NCBI GenBank assembly: GCA_026982415.1
Contig: JALSHE010000085.1
Coordinates: forward strand, 1-51,348
Direction of reading: 5' to 3'
Origin: Robiginitomaculum sp.
GTDB lineage: Bacteria > Pseudomonadota > Alphaproteobacteria > Caulobacterales > Maricaulaceae
DNA length: 51,348 nucleotides
Positions 1-8,948 of this stretch are shown here, in pieces. Both the position numbers and the translations under genes were made by a program. The notes beneath the pieces were generated by a model. That model did no database searches. It was not told the origin of the DNA and saw nothing but the letters and a program-made list of their open reading frames with translations. Every line of letters begins with the position of its first letter. The first letter of the stretch is position 1.

Positions 1-1079
1 GAGTGTGCGACCATGCGGGCGCCGCTCATGCCGTAGGGGTGACCTATGGATATGGCGCCGCCGTTTACATTTAGGCGTTCGTTTGGGATGCCCAATTTAT
101 CGCGGCAATAGATAACTTGCACGGCGAAAGCTTCATTTAGCTCCCACAGATCAATATCGTCCATTTTTAGTCCGTTGGCGGCTAGGAGTTTCGGGATAGC
201 GAAGACGGGGCCTATGCCCATTTCTTCTGGCTCTAGGCCAGCTACGGCCATGCCTCGATATATGCCTAAGGGTTCCAGTCCGCGTTTCTCGGCTTCGCCT
301 GCTTCCATGAGGACGCTAACGCTAGCACCGTCCGAAAGCTGGCTAGCATTGCCTGCGGTGATGGTGAAGTCCGTCCCGCGTACTGGTTTTAGGCCTGATA
401 GGCCCTCGGCGGTGGTGCCGGGGCGGTTGCCTTGATCTTTGTCCAGCGTGTATTCAGCTTCGGAGATTTCCCCCGTTTCTTTGTTTTGGATTTTCATGGT
501 CGCAGTGAGCGGCACAATCTCGTCGTCGAATTTGCCTGCTTCTTGGGCGGCGTGGGTGCGGGCTTGGCTCTGTGCGGCATATTCGTCCATGGCGTCCCGG
601 CTAACGCTGTATTTCTTGGCGACAATTTCCGCCGTGTCGATCATTTGGATATAGGCATTGGGGTGGTTGGCGATGACATTTGGGTCGACCGCATAGCGCA
701 TTTCAGCGGTCTGAACCATGGATATACTATCAACCCCGCCGCCAATAGCGATTTGGTGACCGTCGCAGATGATTTGCTTGGCGGCAATACCAATCGCCAT
801 CATGCCGCTTGAGCATTGGCGGTCTATACTTTGCGCCGCGACTGTTACAGGAAGTGAGGAGGCGAGCACGGAATTACGGCCAATGGTCACTTGTACGCCT
901 TGCTGCATGGCACAGCCAATGATTACATCATCAACTTCGCCGCCCTCAAGACCAGCGCGTTTAACCGCCGCGTCAATGCAGTGCCCGGTTAGGGTCGGGG
1001 AGGGGGTGGCGTTAAATGCGCCTCTATAGGCCTTGCCAATGGGGGTGCGGGCGGTGGATACAATAACGGCTTCTCTCAT
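1..1079 (-). CDS. Thiolase family protein (acetyl-CoA C-acetyltransferase / acyltransferase), 3' end cut off
   Basis: Reading the minus strand from an ATG at 1079 gives 359 codons open to the window edge. The protein starts MREAVIVSTARTPIGK, the usual thiolase N-terminus. The nucleophilic cysteine is visible at about residue 89 in DRQCSSG, and the second signature, VNGGAISIGHPYG, lies close to the window edge and supplies the catalytic histidine. The C-terminal CxG active-site segment lies outside the window. Thiolases condense or cleave acyl-CoA thioesters in fatty-acid degradation or acetoacetyl-CoA synthesis; the sequence does not decide which. It diverges from the mechanosensitive channel gene, with about 165 bp between them. 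Confidence 0.93.
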   Translation of the reverse strand, partial: MREAVIVSTARTPIGKAYRGAFNATPSPTLTGHCIDAAVKRAGLEGGEVDDVIIGCAMQQGVQVTIGRNSVLASSLPVTVAAQSIDRQCSSGMMAIGIAAKQIICDGHQIAIGGGVDSISMVQTAEMRYAVDPNVIANHPNAYIQMIDTAEIVAKKYSVSRDAMDEYAAQSQARTHAAQEAGKFDDEIVPLTATMKIQNKETGEISEAEYTLDKDQGNRPGTTAEGLSGLKPVRGTDFTITAGNASQLSDGASVSVLMEAGEAEKRGLEPLGIYRGMAVAGLEPEEMGIGPVFAIPKLLAANGLKMDDIDLWELNEAFAVQVIYCRDKLGIPNERLNVNGGAISIGHPYGMSGARMVAH

Positions 1080-1212
1080 GGTCTTCTCCAGGTTGATATG
1101 CAAAAAATTGTATATGCGGCTTCTTACGGACTTTGCCAAGAGGAAATGTAAAACTGGAAACCTTAATAATCACTATTATTTTACCTTTAACTGGCTATGT
1201 TGGGAGAGTACC

Positions 1213-1242
1213 TAAGGAAACGGGCATTAAGGAAACGGGCTG
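1213..1242 (+). repeat. 15-bp tandem duplication carrying the ribosome binding site
   Basis: TAAGGAAACGGGCAT (1213-1227) is followed directly by TAAGGAAACGGGCTG (1228-1242). Each unit carries an AAGGA Shine-Dalgarno core. The second core stands about 10 nt before the ATG at 1245. If the upstream ATG at 1197 is used instead, the duplication encodes LRKRA-LRKRA before the signal sequence. Confidence 0.8.
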
Positions 1243-1244
1243 GC

Positions 1245-4200
1245 ATGTTTGCGCGCAAATTTATATTCGTATTTTTTTCTGTCTTGCTGATGGCTATGGG
1301 TGCCAGCTTGGCTGCTTTTGCACAAAATAAAAACGAACAATCCCCACTTACGGTTCCGATTTCGGAGGCCGAACTTAAAGCCTCTACCTTAGCCATAGAA
1401 TCGGATGCTAATATCTCCGATGAAGACAAAACGCTAATTGTTGATTTGTATAAAAATGCGCGTGCTAAAATTGCTGAGGGCAAGGCCAGCGAATTGTTAG
1501 CGAAGGATTTTGCCGCCCAATTGGAAAATGCGCCGGGGCTTATCAAGGTTTTGGAGCAAGACACCATAGATGTACGCAAGACCCTGCGCCGTTCGCGGGC
1601 GGACATGATGCGGGATTATAGTGGGCAAAGCTTGGGCGAGTTAGAACAAAACCTCGTGCAAGAACGGGCGAAAGTGACGACTTTGCGCGGGCTGAAGAGC
1701 CAGTACGAACAGGAGCGGCAAGCCTTGGATACGCGCCCTGCACAGGCTTTGGAAGAAATAGCCGCCCTAGAGCAGGGCATAGCCGGGCGTATTGCCAATC
1801 TAAATAGTGCAAACAGCGAAAATGTTAGCAAATTTGAACAAGCTGCCACCGCCCTAAGCCGGGCTAATTTATATGCGGAGCGACAAAAAAAACGGGCGCT
1901 AGAACAAGAAATTGCCAGCATCGCCGCAAGGCGCAAAGTGCTGGATAAACGGATAAGCCTGAATGCTGCACAAATTAACCAGTCCAATGATTTGGTATCC
2001 GCACTACAAGAACGTACTGGTTTTGCCCGTACAGACGATGCATTAGTGCGGCTTGAGGATGCGCAAAGAGAAGCCGAGGAATTTTTATCGGATCATCCAG
2101 TCGTACAAGCTTATGCCTTGGAAAATGTCGTGCTAGCACAGCAAAACCTGGACATTGCAAAATCTGAGGGTGACTTACCGGAAATAGAAGCTGACATTAA
2201 TATTAAATTACAACAAGTCCGCCTAGATGCCAATGTTACAAAGCAAATCCTTGATAGCCGAAAAGTAAACAAAGCTTACGGCGAGCATTTACGCAGCTTG
2301 CGCAAGAAACAACCGAGTATATCGACTATCCAACAACAAATCAAAAAACGTGAAATAGATTTGCAAGATGCTCTGTTTCAGCGCATCACAACTCAAGAGG
2401 GTTTGGATATTTTTAATGCGACACCGTTGGATGTTCACGCGTTAAAACGAGTTTATGACCTTCAAAACGGTGTCACACCCGCACTAAGCGAAACTGACAC
2501 CGAGCACTTGCAACGGGCTTATGACAGTCGCCGTGGGCATTTGAACGAGTTGGCTACGGTGTCGTCTTTACGCACCCGTAAACTGGAAGAAGTCAACGCT
2601 TTGCACAATCAGTATCTGAAAGAAGTGAAAACCCTGTGCGAATTATTGGATAGCCGATTGTTATGGTTGCCGAGCACAGAGCCACTTGGATTTACTTGGC
2701 CAGGGAAAGTTGTGCAAGGTATGGTGCAAACATTTACAGGTGAGAATTTGGCGGCAACAGGCAAGGCTTTCGTGAGTGGATTACGCAATACATATTTTCT
2801 TGTATTTCTGGCTCTCGGGTTTTTGGCCGCATTACATATGGTGCGCGAGCGTTTAAAGCCCACAATTTCGGCGATGGGATCCCGTGTTGGTCGCGTGCAA
2901 AAAGATGGCTATAGTTTAACACCATTGGCATTATTTGACGGGATTGCGCGCTCAGTTATTACCGTTGGCCTGATTGGCATTGTTGGTGTAGTTTTTGCCT
3001 ATTCTGGCTCTGAATCCGCTTTTGTCAAAACCTTGTCGCGCTTATGTTTTATTCTGGTTGGGCCGCTCTTTGTGTTTTTATGTTTGCGGGCATGGAGTTT
3101 TAAGGGCGGTTTGTTTGATCTGCATTTCCGGGTTGATCGTCAATTACGCAATCAATTGCAGACTCATATTCCTTGGTTGGCTATTGTGATGAGCATCAGT
3201 ATTATATTGGCGGGTTTAGCCAATGGTATTTTGGATTTTGATTCCAGTACGGTTTCTCTGGGCGTTTTCGGTTTTTTAATTGGCGCGCTGGGCATTGCGT
3301 GGTTCTCTTTGAAAATCGCGTGGTCGCGCTCAAAAGTATTCACGGCTCGAAGCCGTGAAACTGACAGTATTTATTTGCGCAATGAACGTTGGTTCCTTGC
3401 ACTGGGTGTTATTGTCCCACTCGGCACAGCATTATTAGCAGCATTAGGGTATTTCGAGACGGCTCGTCTTTTGTTATCTCGTTTCTTTCTTTCCTTTTGT
3501 GTGTTGTTGGCTGCCTATATTGTTCATGGTTTATTGAAGCGTACACTAGTCATTGCCCAGCGGCGCTTGGCTTTGGAGCAGGCACGCGCCCGGCGGGACC
3601 GTGCCGTCAAGGAGCGTATGGAAAAAGCTGCCGCTGAAGAGCGCGGTGAGATACCAGTGCCGAAAGTGGATACAGACAGTATTGATTTGGAAACCATCAA
3701 CCGCCAATCAAAGCAATTGATTAATGTAACCGTATTTGTTGTGACTATAGGCGGGCTGTGGGCGCTCTGGAGCAATATTTTACCGGCTCTTTCCGTGTTT
3801 GATGATGTTGAACTTTGGTCATATATGGATGTCACAACCCCTGATGGGCCGCAACCAATTCCGATTACATTATGGAATGTTATGCAGGCGCTCGGCATAG
3901 GGTTGATCACCTGGCTCGCGGCGCGCAATCTGCCAGGTTTCCTCGAAATGTTTGTGCTCAAACGGGTTAATATGGCACAAAGCTCCCGATTTGCGATTGT
4001 TACTGTTTTAGGTTACATTATTTTTCTAGTCGGCGTTTTGGTCGCCTTTGATAAACTCGGCACACAGTGGTCGCAATTGCAATGGATTGTTGCCGCTTTT
4101 GGTGTTGGTATTGGTTTTGGCCTGCAAGCGATTTTCGCTAATTTTATCTCCGGGCTTATTATCTTGTTTGAACGCCCGGTGCGTATTGGTGATTATGTGA

Positions 4201-4670
4201 CGATCGGGGAAATTAGCGGTACTGTCACCCGCATTCAAATTCGTGCCACGACTTTGCTTGATCTTGATAACAAGGAAATACTCATCCCAAATCAAGAATT
4301 GGTAACCCAACAAGTGACAAATTGGACGCTTGCCAACCCAGTGACACGCCTGATTATCAAGGTCGGGATTGCTTATGGTTCGGATACGGAACTCGCTCAT
4401 AAAACAATGCTCGAAGCCATCAAGCAAAATCCAAATGTGCTGAATAATCCAGAGCCAACAGTGCTTTTCCTCGGCTTCGGCGACAGTACGTTGGACTTCG
4501 ATTTACGGGTATTTCTGCGCGATTTCACCCAAAGATTTATCGTAAGTCACGAATTACACATGGCCATAGACGCCGCGTTGCGCGATGCCAATATAGAAAT
4601 CGCCTTCCCACAACGTGATCTACACATCAAGAACCCGGAATTGCTAAGGATATTTCCAGAGGGTAGTTAG
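1245..4670 (+). CDS. MscK/KefA-type large mechanosensitive ion channel
   Basis: A 1141-residue protein (1157 if the ATG at 1197 is used). It begins with a signal peptide (MFARKFIFVFFSVLLMAMG), followed by a roughly 430-residue charged helical, coiled-coil periplasmic region, then about ten hydrophobic segments between residues 500 and 900, and a C-terminal MscS domain. The pore-lining and beta-domain signature is clear around residue 957: GLQAIFANFISG, then FERPVRIGDYVTIGEISG and IPNQELV. This is the architecture of MscK and related giant MscS-family channels, which release solutes from the inner membrane on hypo-osmotic shock. The start at 1245 is preferred because AAGGA lies at good spacing and the signal peptide starts there; the upstream ATG lacks a Shine-Dalgarno. 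It appears to be a single-gene unit. Confidence 0.9.
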   Translation: MFARKFIFVFFSVLLMAMGASLAAFAQNKNEQSPLTVPISEAELKASTLAIESDANISDEDKTLIVDLYKNARAKIAEGKASELLAKDFAAQLENAPGLIKVLEQDTIDVRKTLRRSRADMMRDYSGQSLGELEQNLVQERAKVTTLRGLKSQYEQERQALDTRPAQALEEIAALEQGIAGRIANLNSANSENVSKFEQAATALSRANLYAERQKKRALEQEIASIAARRKVLDKRISLNAAQINQSNDLVSALQERTGFARTDDALVRLEDAQREAEEFLSDHPVVQAYALENVVLAQQNLDIAKSEGDLPEIEADINIKLQQVRLDANVTKQILDSRKVNKAYGEHLRSLRKKQPSISTIQQQIKKREIDLQDALFQRITTQEGLDIFNATPLDVHALKRVYDLQNGVTPALSETDTEHLQRAYDSRRGHLNELATVSSLRTRKLEEVNALHNQYLKEVKTLCELLDSRLLWLPSTEPLGFTWPGKVVQGMVQTFTGENLAATGKAFVSGLRNTYFLVFLALGFLAALHMVRERLKPTISAMGSRVGRVQKDGYSLTPLALFDGIARSVITVGLIGIVGVVFAYSGSESAFVKTLSRLCFILVGPLFVFLCLRAWSFKGGLFDLHFRVDRQLRNQLQTHIPWLAIVMSISIILAGLANGILDFDSSTVSLGVFGFLIGALGIAWFSLKIAWSRSKVFTARSRETDSIYLRNERWFLALGVIVPLGTALLAALGYFETARLLLSRFFLSFCVLLAAYIVHGLLKRTLVIAQRRLALEQARARRDRAVKERMEKAAAEERGEIPVPKVDTDSIDLETINRQSKQLINVTVFVVTIGGLWALWSNILPALSVFDDVELWSYMDVTTPDGPQPIPITLWNVMQALGIGLITWLAARNLPGFLEMFVLKRVNMAQSSRFAIVTVLGYIIFLVGVLVAFDKLGTQWSQLQWIVAAFGVGIGFGLQAIFANFISGLIILFERPVRIGDYVTIGEISGTVTRIQIRATTLLDLDNKEILIPNQELVTQQVTNWTLANPVTRLIIKVGIAYGSDTELAHKTMLEAIKQNPNVLNNPEPTVLFLGFGDSTLDFDLRVFLRDFTQRFIVSHELHMAIDAALRDANIEIAFPQRDLHIKNPELLRIFPEGS

Positions 4671-4693
4671 GTAAAAAATCTAAGTAGTTTAGT

Positions 4694-4699
4694 TTGACA
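4694..4699 (+). promoter_or_regulatory. Possible -35 element upstream of the GTA cluster
   Basis: A perfect TTGACA stands in the 118 bp between the channel gene and the first GTA gene. No convincing -10 hexamer is seen 16-18 bp downstream, so this is only a hint of where the cluster promoter may be. Confidence 0.25.
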
Positions 4700-4788
4700 A
4701 CCTTTTGAAATAATAGACTTAATTTACCAGATCTCTCAAATTACATAAATCTTATCCATGGTGTTTTGTGTACCCCCATATTGTGGAT

Positions 4789-5154
4789 ATGACAAAACTT
4801 AATCAAAAAAACAAATCCACATCTTTATCAATAATTCAGTCTAAGGTCGAAAATGGCTATGGGGCTGACGCGCGCGACAAAGCTATGGCTGATTTGCGAA
4901 TAGACACTCGCCAACTGATCAAACGGGTGAATGCTCTTATTACTCATGTTAGTGATTTAGGCGGCGAGATAGAAGCAGAGAAGAACGCCAGGGAAACTTC
5001 CAGCCATCTAAAGAACATAAAAGAAACTATCACGCTGAACGAAAGAATTGACAATATACATTTGCCGCACGAGCAAAGTTTCACACCCGAGGAGGAAGAA
5101 GCTTTGGCGGCGGAGTTGGCAGCGCTTATTTTTAGAAGTGGTAAATTTAAATGA
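4789..5154 (+). CDS. Putative GTA small terminase subunit (g1-like)
   Basis: A 121-residue hydrophilic protein (128 if a GTG at 4768 is used; neither start has a clear Shine-Dalgarno). It is Lys/Glu-rich, with a predicted long helix in the middle (DLRIDTRQLIKRVNALITHV) and an acidic stretch followed by a basic tail (RSGKFK) at the C-terminus. I do not recognise a domain from sequence. Its position directly before TerL, with its stop overlapping the TerL start in an ATGA, is that of gene g1 in the Rhodobacter GTA, a divergent small terminase. The assignment rests on position, size and predicted helical content. Confidence 0.55.
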   Translation: MTKLNQKNKSTSLSIIQSKVENGYGADARDKAMADLRIDTRQLIKRVNALITHVSDLGGEIEAEKNARETSSHLKNIKETITLNERIDNIHLPHEQSFTPEEEEALAAELAALIFRSGKFK

Positions 5155-6440
5155 CTGAGCAAGAACTTGCCGCCGAGTTACAGCTTATGGGCGGTAAGAT
5201 CATCACCCACCATATTAAAAAATTATCTGCTTGGCATAAAACACGTCGCCCTGACCAAGAGCCTCCAAAGGGGAAATGGCTAATTTGGATTTTACTTGGA
5301 GGGCGCGGCGCCGGGAAGACGCGGGCAGGGGCGGAGTGGGTGCGCGAGCAGGTGATGGATAACAACAAAAAACGGATCGCATTGGTGGCTTCAACTTATA
5401 ATGATGCCCGTGAAGTTATGATAGGCGGGGAAAGTGGGCTACTTAATATCGGGCCAGAGAAAGATCGGCCAAGATATATATCGTCGCGCCGTCGGCTTGA
5501 ATGGAAAGATGGCGCAGTGGCATATGTGTTTTCAGCCGAAGACCCGGACGGTTTGCGTGGGCCACAATTTGATTGCGCCTGGGCGGACGAGTTTTGTGCT
5601 TGGTCTTATCCGGACGATACATTGTCGAATTTGCGGCTGGGTTTGCGGCTTGGGGGTGAACCGCAATTGGTGATTACGACAACGCCCAAGCCTTTGCCCG
5701 GATTAAAGAAATTGATGCTGGAGCCGGACGTGAAAGTGACCCGCGCAACCACAAAAGACAATGCCGTAAATTTATCGCCGACTTTTATGCAGTCAGTCTA
5801 CGAAATTTACGGTGGTACGCGGTTGGGACGCCAAGAATTAAACGGCGAGATCATAGAGGATAGAGAGGGGGCGTTGTGGACACGGGCTTTGATCGACAGT
5901 GTTCGGGTCGACGCTGCGCCAAAAGAGACACAAAAAACCGTTGTGGCAATTGATCCCCCTGCGACGAGCGGTTCGCGGGCTGATGCCTGTGGTTTGATTG
6001 TTGCAACACGGGTCGGGTTTGGCGCACAGGCCAGAGTGTACATATTACACGACGCCACTGTGCAAGGTTTGAAGCCCGACAAATGGGCTGCTTTGGCCGT
6101 AAAGCTATGGCAACAATGGGACGCGGATTATTTACTGGCAGAGATCAACCAAGGCGGCGATATGGTCAAAACCATGTTGGACGCGATTGATGAGCAAGCA
6201 CCGGTGCGCACGGTCTATGCGTCCAAATCAAAGGTTGCTCGTGCTGAACCTGTTGCTGCTTTGTATGAGCAAGGCAAGGTCAAACATGCGGGAAGTTTTA
6301 CGCAGTTGGAAGACGAATTGTGTATGATGGGCGCGCACGGCAACTTGCGTAAATCGCCTGATCGTGCTGATGCGCTGGTTTGGGCGGTTACGGATTTATT
6401 GCTAAAACCCAGAACTCATCCACAAGTCAGGATGATATAA
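5151..6440 (+). CDS. GTA terminase large subunit (g2)
   Basis: A 429-residue DNA-packaging ATPase/nuclease. Walker A is GGRGAGKTRAG at about residues 50-60 and Walker B is FDCAWADEF at about 141-149. The C-terminal RNase H-like nuclease has the first acidic motif VVAIDPPAT near residue 268, AEINQGGDMV around 330, and a final acidic site in PDRADALVWA near 404. In GTAs this motor packs headfuls of host DNA into capsids, rather than a phage genome. The start codon overlaps the stop of the preceding gene (ATGA), which indicates translational coupling. Length and motifs are intact, so it should be functional. Confidence 0.95.
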   Translation: MTEQELAAELQLMGGKIITHHIKKLSAWHKTRRPDQEPPKGKWLIWILLGGRGAGKTRAGAEWVREQVMDNNKKRIALVASTYNDAREVMIGGESGLLNIGPEKDRPRYISSRRRLEWKDGAVAYVFSAEDPDGLRGPQFDCAWADEFCAWSYPDDTLSNLRLGLRLGGEPQLVITTTPKPLPGLKKLMLEPDVKVTRATTKDNAVNLSPTFMQSVYEIYGGTRLGRQELNGEIIEDREGALWTRALIDSVRVDAAPKETQKTVVAIDPPATSGSRADACGLIVATRVGFGAQARVYILHDATVQGLKPDKWAALAVKLWQQWDADYLLAEINQGGDMVKTMLDAIDEQAPVRTVYASKSKVARAEPVAALYEQGKVKHAGSFTQLEDELCMMGAHGNLRKSPDRADALVWAVTDLLLKPRTHPQVRMI

Positions 6441-6479
6441 GGCTTGCGTTCGTCCGCTTGATTGTTCACTGTATGTTCC

Positions 6480-6989
6480 ATGGAGTTGATAGCGATCATT
6501 TTGGTTTGCGGTTTGTTGGTAGCAGGATTTTTCCTGCGACGACCAAAGTGGCAAGACCCCAAGAGCACCAAAGCGAACCAAGCTTCGCTGTTCGCCTACG
6601 AAGCAAGGCAAAGTTTGTTTGTCAACCGCTCCGAGTTAGCACTTTTTGCGGCGCTTAACCGACATAAACGCGACGGGTTTCACGTTATGGCCAAAGTCCG
6701 GCTGGAAGATATTTTACAGGTTCGCGGTAATTTCAAAGACAAACGCCTGCGCTGGCAATATAGGGGGCGCATAAAATCTCGCCATGTGGATTTTGTATTG
6801 TGCGATAATACCGGGCGGTTTTTGTGCAGCGTTGAATTAGACGGAAGCTCCCATAAAGGCGATGAAGCGCAAATGGTTGACGAGTTTAAGGATGCTATTT
6901 TTAAAAATGCAGGGATGTTATTAGTGCGGATCAACACTGGTGATGACTTTAGCCAATTTGCCCGAAGCATATGGAAGCAATTCTTGTAA
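6480..6989 (+). CDS. DUF2726 domain protein with N-terminal membrane anchor
   Basis: A 169-residue protein starting MELIAIILVCGLLVAGFFL, one transmembrane segment, followed by a cytoplasmic domain. The core (RKSRHVDFVLCDN-like strand, VELDGSSH, then FKNAGMLLVRI) matches DUF2726, a small fold related to restriction-endonuclease-like and topoisomerase-associated nucleases. The D of VDFVL and the E and D of VELDGSSH are candidate metal ligands. A TTG at 6462 in frame is less likely as the start. It lies 39 bp after TerL and is not a known GTA structural gene; in typical clusters TerL is followed directly by the portal. Its function here is unknown. Confidence 0.75.
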   Translation: MELIAIILVCGLLVAGFFLRRPKWQDPKSTKANQASLFAYEARQSLFVNRSELALFAALNRHKRDGFHVMAKVRLEDILQVRGNFKDKRLRWQYRGRIKSRHVDFVLCDNTGRFLCSVELDGSSHKGDEAQMVDEFKDAIFKNAGMLLVRINTGDDFSQFARSIWKQFL

Positions 6990-7008
6990 TATTAATGCCT
7001 TATTTACC

Positions 7009-7037
7009 TTGATGTTTAAAACATCTTTAACCATAAA
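7009..7037 (+). promoter_or_regulatory. Candidate sigma70-type promoter with palindrome and CtrA-like half-site
   Basis: TTGATG (7009-7014), a 17-bp spacer and CATAAA (7032-7037) form a plausible -35/-10 pair ahead of the gene at 7079. A 15-bp palindrome, GATGTTTAAAACATC (7011-7025), overlaps the -35. TTAACCAT (7027-7034), which equals the known CtrA half-site, overlaps the -10. A site in this place would suit a repressor or cell-cycle control. This is inference from sequence only. Confidence 0.45.
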
Positions 7038-7078
7038 GTGTCATGTAAACGGATATATTACGTTTGTGGAGCAAGAAG

Positions 7079-7510
7079 ATGGCATTTAGCCAAAAATTTA
7101 CATTACGGCGCAAACACAAAGAAGTGACCGTAGAATTAGCACAGCTTAACCGCGAAATGGCTCTGCGCATGATTGCTTTGGCGCACGAAACTGGCGAGAT
7201 AAGACCGCTCATTGATGCCGTAAATACTCTGCGATCTTCAGAAGAATTATATTCCCAGGACACTGCCCAAATCGACACTGCCCGTATCCAGAAAAAACTT
7301 GGCGATGTACTCTTAAATGTTGGCAAAAACGAGAATGATAGTGATGCGATCGAATCGGCGATTACTGCCTACCGTGGAGCGATCACAATTGCTTCTATGC
7401 TCGGTGCGCAAAACCTGCGCCTAGATGCGCGCAAAAGCTATACCCTTGCCCTGAAGTATTTGGGCAAAGATGAAGCGCCCCAAATGGTTTCCTTGATGGG
7501 TGTAGCTTAG
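7079..7510 (+). CDS. Helical TPR-like hypothetical protein within the GTA cluster
   Basis: A 143-residue all-helical protein. The segment from about residue 70 to 125 (IQKKLGDVLLNVGKNENDSDAI, split here by reading, then AYRGAITIAS) resembles tetratricopeptide repeats: pairs of helices with conserved small residues, which usually bind proteins. GTGGAGCAAGAAG before the ATG at 7079 gives a GGAG Shine-Dalgarno at 8-9 nt, so this start is chosen over a TTG at 7064. It is the second of two genes separating terminase from portal and has its own candidate promoter. I do not recognise it as a known GTA component. Confidence 0.6.
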   Translation: MAFSQKFTLRRKHKEVTVELAQLNREMALRMIALAHETGEIRPLIDAVNTLRSSEELYSQDTAQIDTARIQKKLGDVLLNVGKNENDSDAIESAITAYRGAITIASMLGAQNLRLDARKSYTLALKYLGKDEAPQMVSLMGVA

Positions 7511-7757
7511 CACGAGAAGCGGGTGTAAATCTCGAAACCTTTGAGTTTTTGCTCTGGAAAGCCAAAGTCTATAACGACGACGGAAAACTATATCCTTGTT
7601 TTTCGCAATAAAATATTCATAAAAAACAGTAGGTTGTGAGAAAACACAAGAGATAGATCCATGGCTCCCCTAGCTAGGGTAGTTTTCATTCATGGTCAAA
7701 ATTGGGCTTTACAACAGCACTGATTTAGACCTCCGAAAATCTAAACTTGGATATCTT

Positions 7758-8948
7758 ATGAAAAACTGGCTGCAGGCTGCGTTAATGCGTTCGCCTAATA
7801 TAAAATCAGATGCTGGCTCGAATACAGGCTCCGGCACACCTTTGGTGGCATTGCAATTGGCGAACTCAGCCCATTGGACGCCTCGCAATTATGGGGCTTT
7901 AGCCCGCGAAGGTTACCAACAAAATGCCATTGCCTACCGCTGTATTCGTTTAATAGCTGAGGCAGCGGCATCTGTACCACTTTGTGTGCGGCGTGGTTCC
8001 GTATGTGAGAGCGGCGACCCGGCGGCGCGATTGTTACGTAAGCCAAACCCGAAAACATCACGAGTTGAATTTTTTGAAGCTTATTACGGTTATCTGCATC
8101 TTAGCGGCGATAGTTTTGTCGAGGCGGTTGTTGTAGATGAGAATCCTGCCGCACTATTCAACCTGCGGCCAGATAGAATGCGGGCTGTGACCGACCATAC
8201 AGGTTGGCCGAGTGCCTGGGACTATGAGGTTGGCGGCAAACGGCGACGCTTTGTGACTGATCCAGTGAGTGGCCGTTCGTCCATTCATCATATGCGCCTG
8301 TTTCATCCGACCGATGATATTTACGGATTTTCACCGCTTGAAGCCGCCGCCAAGGCAGTAGATGTACACAATGCGGGCGGGGTGTGGACAAAAGCTCTAC
8401 TAGAAAATTCGGCGCGGCCAAGCGGGGCGTTAATATATAAAGGCACGGGCGGTTCAGAGCATTTGAGCGACGAGCAATTTGCGCGGCTTAAATCTGAGTT
8501 GGATAAAAAACACACTGGGGCAGGCGCGGCAGGGCGACCTTTATTGCTTGAAGGTGGATTAGATTGGAAAGCAATGAGCATGAGTCCCACCGATATGGAT
8601 TTTCTCAATGCAAGGCGCGATGCGGCACGGGAAATTGCACTGGCCTTTGGGGTGCCGCCAATGTTGCTCGGTATTCCGGGTGATAATACCTATGCCAATT
8701 ATAAAGAAGCCAATTTGGCATTTTGGCGACAAACCATCTTACCGCTGGTGCGTAAAACTGCCGATAGTTTCGGCACTTGGTTGGCAGATTGGTACGGTGA
8801 TGATTTCCGGATTGTTGCAGATGAAGATAATATCCCGGCCTTGGCATTAGAGCGGGCGGCGCGGTGGAAAGCCTTAAATGATGTGGCTTTTATGAGCGAT
8901 GACGAGAAACGAATCCGGGCAGGCCTCACTGTGGAGGTCGTGCAATGA
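7758..8948 (+). CDS. GTA portal protein (g3, HK97-type phage portal)
   Basis: A 396-residue protein. The N-terminus MKNWLQAAL, then NAIAYRCIRLIAEAAASVPL, and later the conserved GVPPMLLGIPGDNTYANYKE (about residues 304-323) are typical of HK97-type portal proteins. The portal forms the dodecameric ring through which DNA enters the head and on which TerL docks. The ATG at 7758 gives the length usual for GTA portals; an in-frame ATG at 7692 would add 22 unconserved residues. About 250 bp of non-coding sequence precedes it, which is unusual for a gene normally joined to terminase. Confidence 0.93.
   Translation: MKNWLQAALMRSPNIKSDAGSNTGSGTPLVALQLANSAHWTPRNYGALAREGYQQNAIAYRCIRLIAEAAASVPLCVRRGSVCESGDPAARLLRKPNPKTSRVEFFEAYYGYLHLSGDSFVEAVVVDENPAALFNLRPDRMRAVTDHTGWPSAWDYEVGGKRRRFVTDPVSGRSSIHHMRLFHPTDDIYGFSPLEAAAKAVDVHNAGGVWTKALLENSARPSGALIYKGTGGSEHLSDEQFARLKSELDKKHTGAGAAGRPLLLEGGLDWKAMSMSPTDMDFLNARRDAAREIALAFGVPPMLLGIPGDNTYANYKEANLAFWRQTILPLVRKTADSFGTWLADWYGDDFRIVADEDNIPALALERAARWKALNDVAFMSDDEKRIRAGLTVEVVQ

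Noticed and set aside
175-1029. Several plus-strand open frames at the window start
   Set aside because: They lie antisense to the thiolase, which has both active-site signatures.
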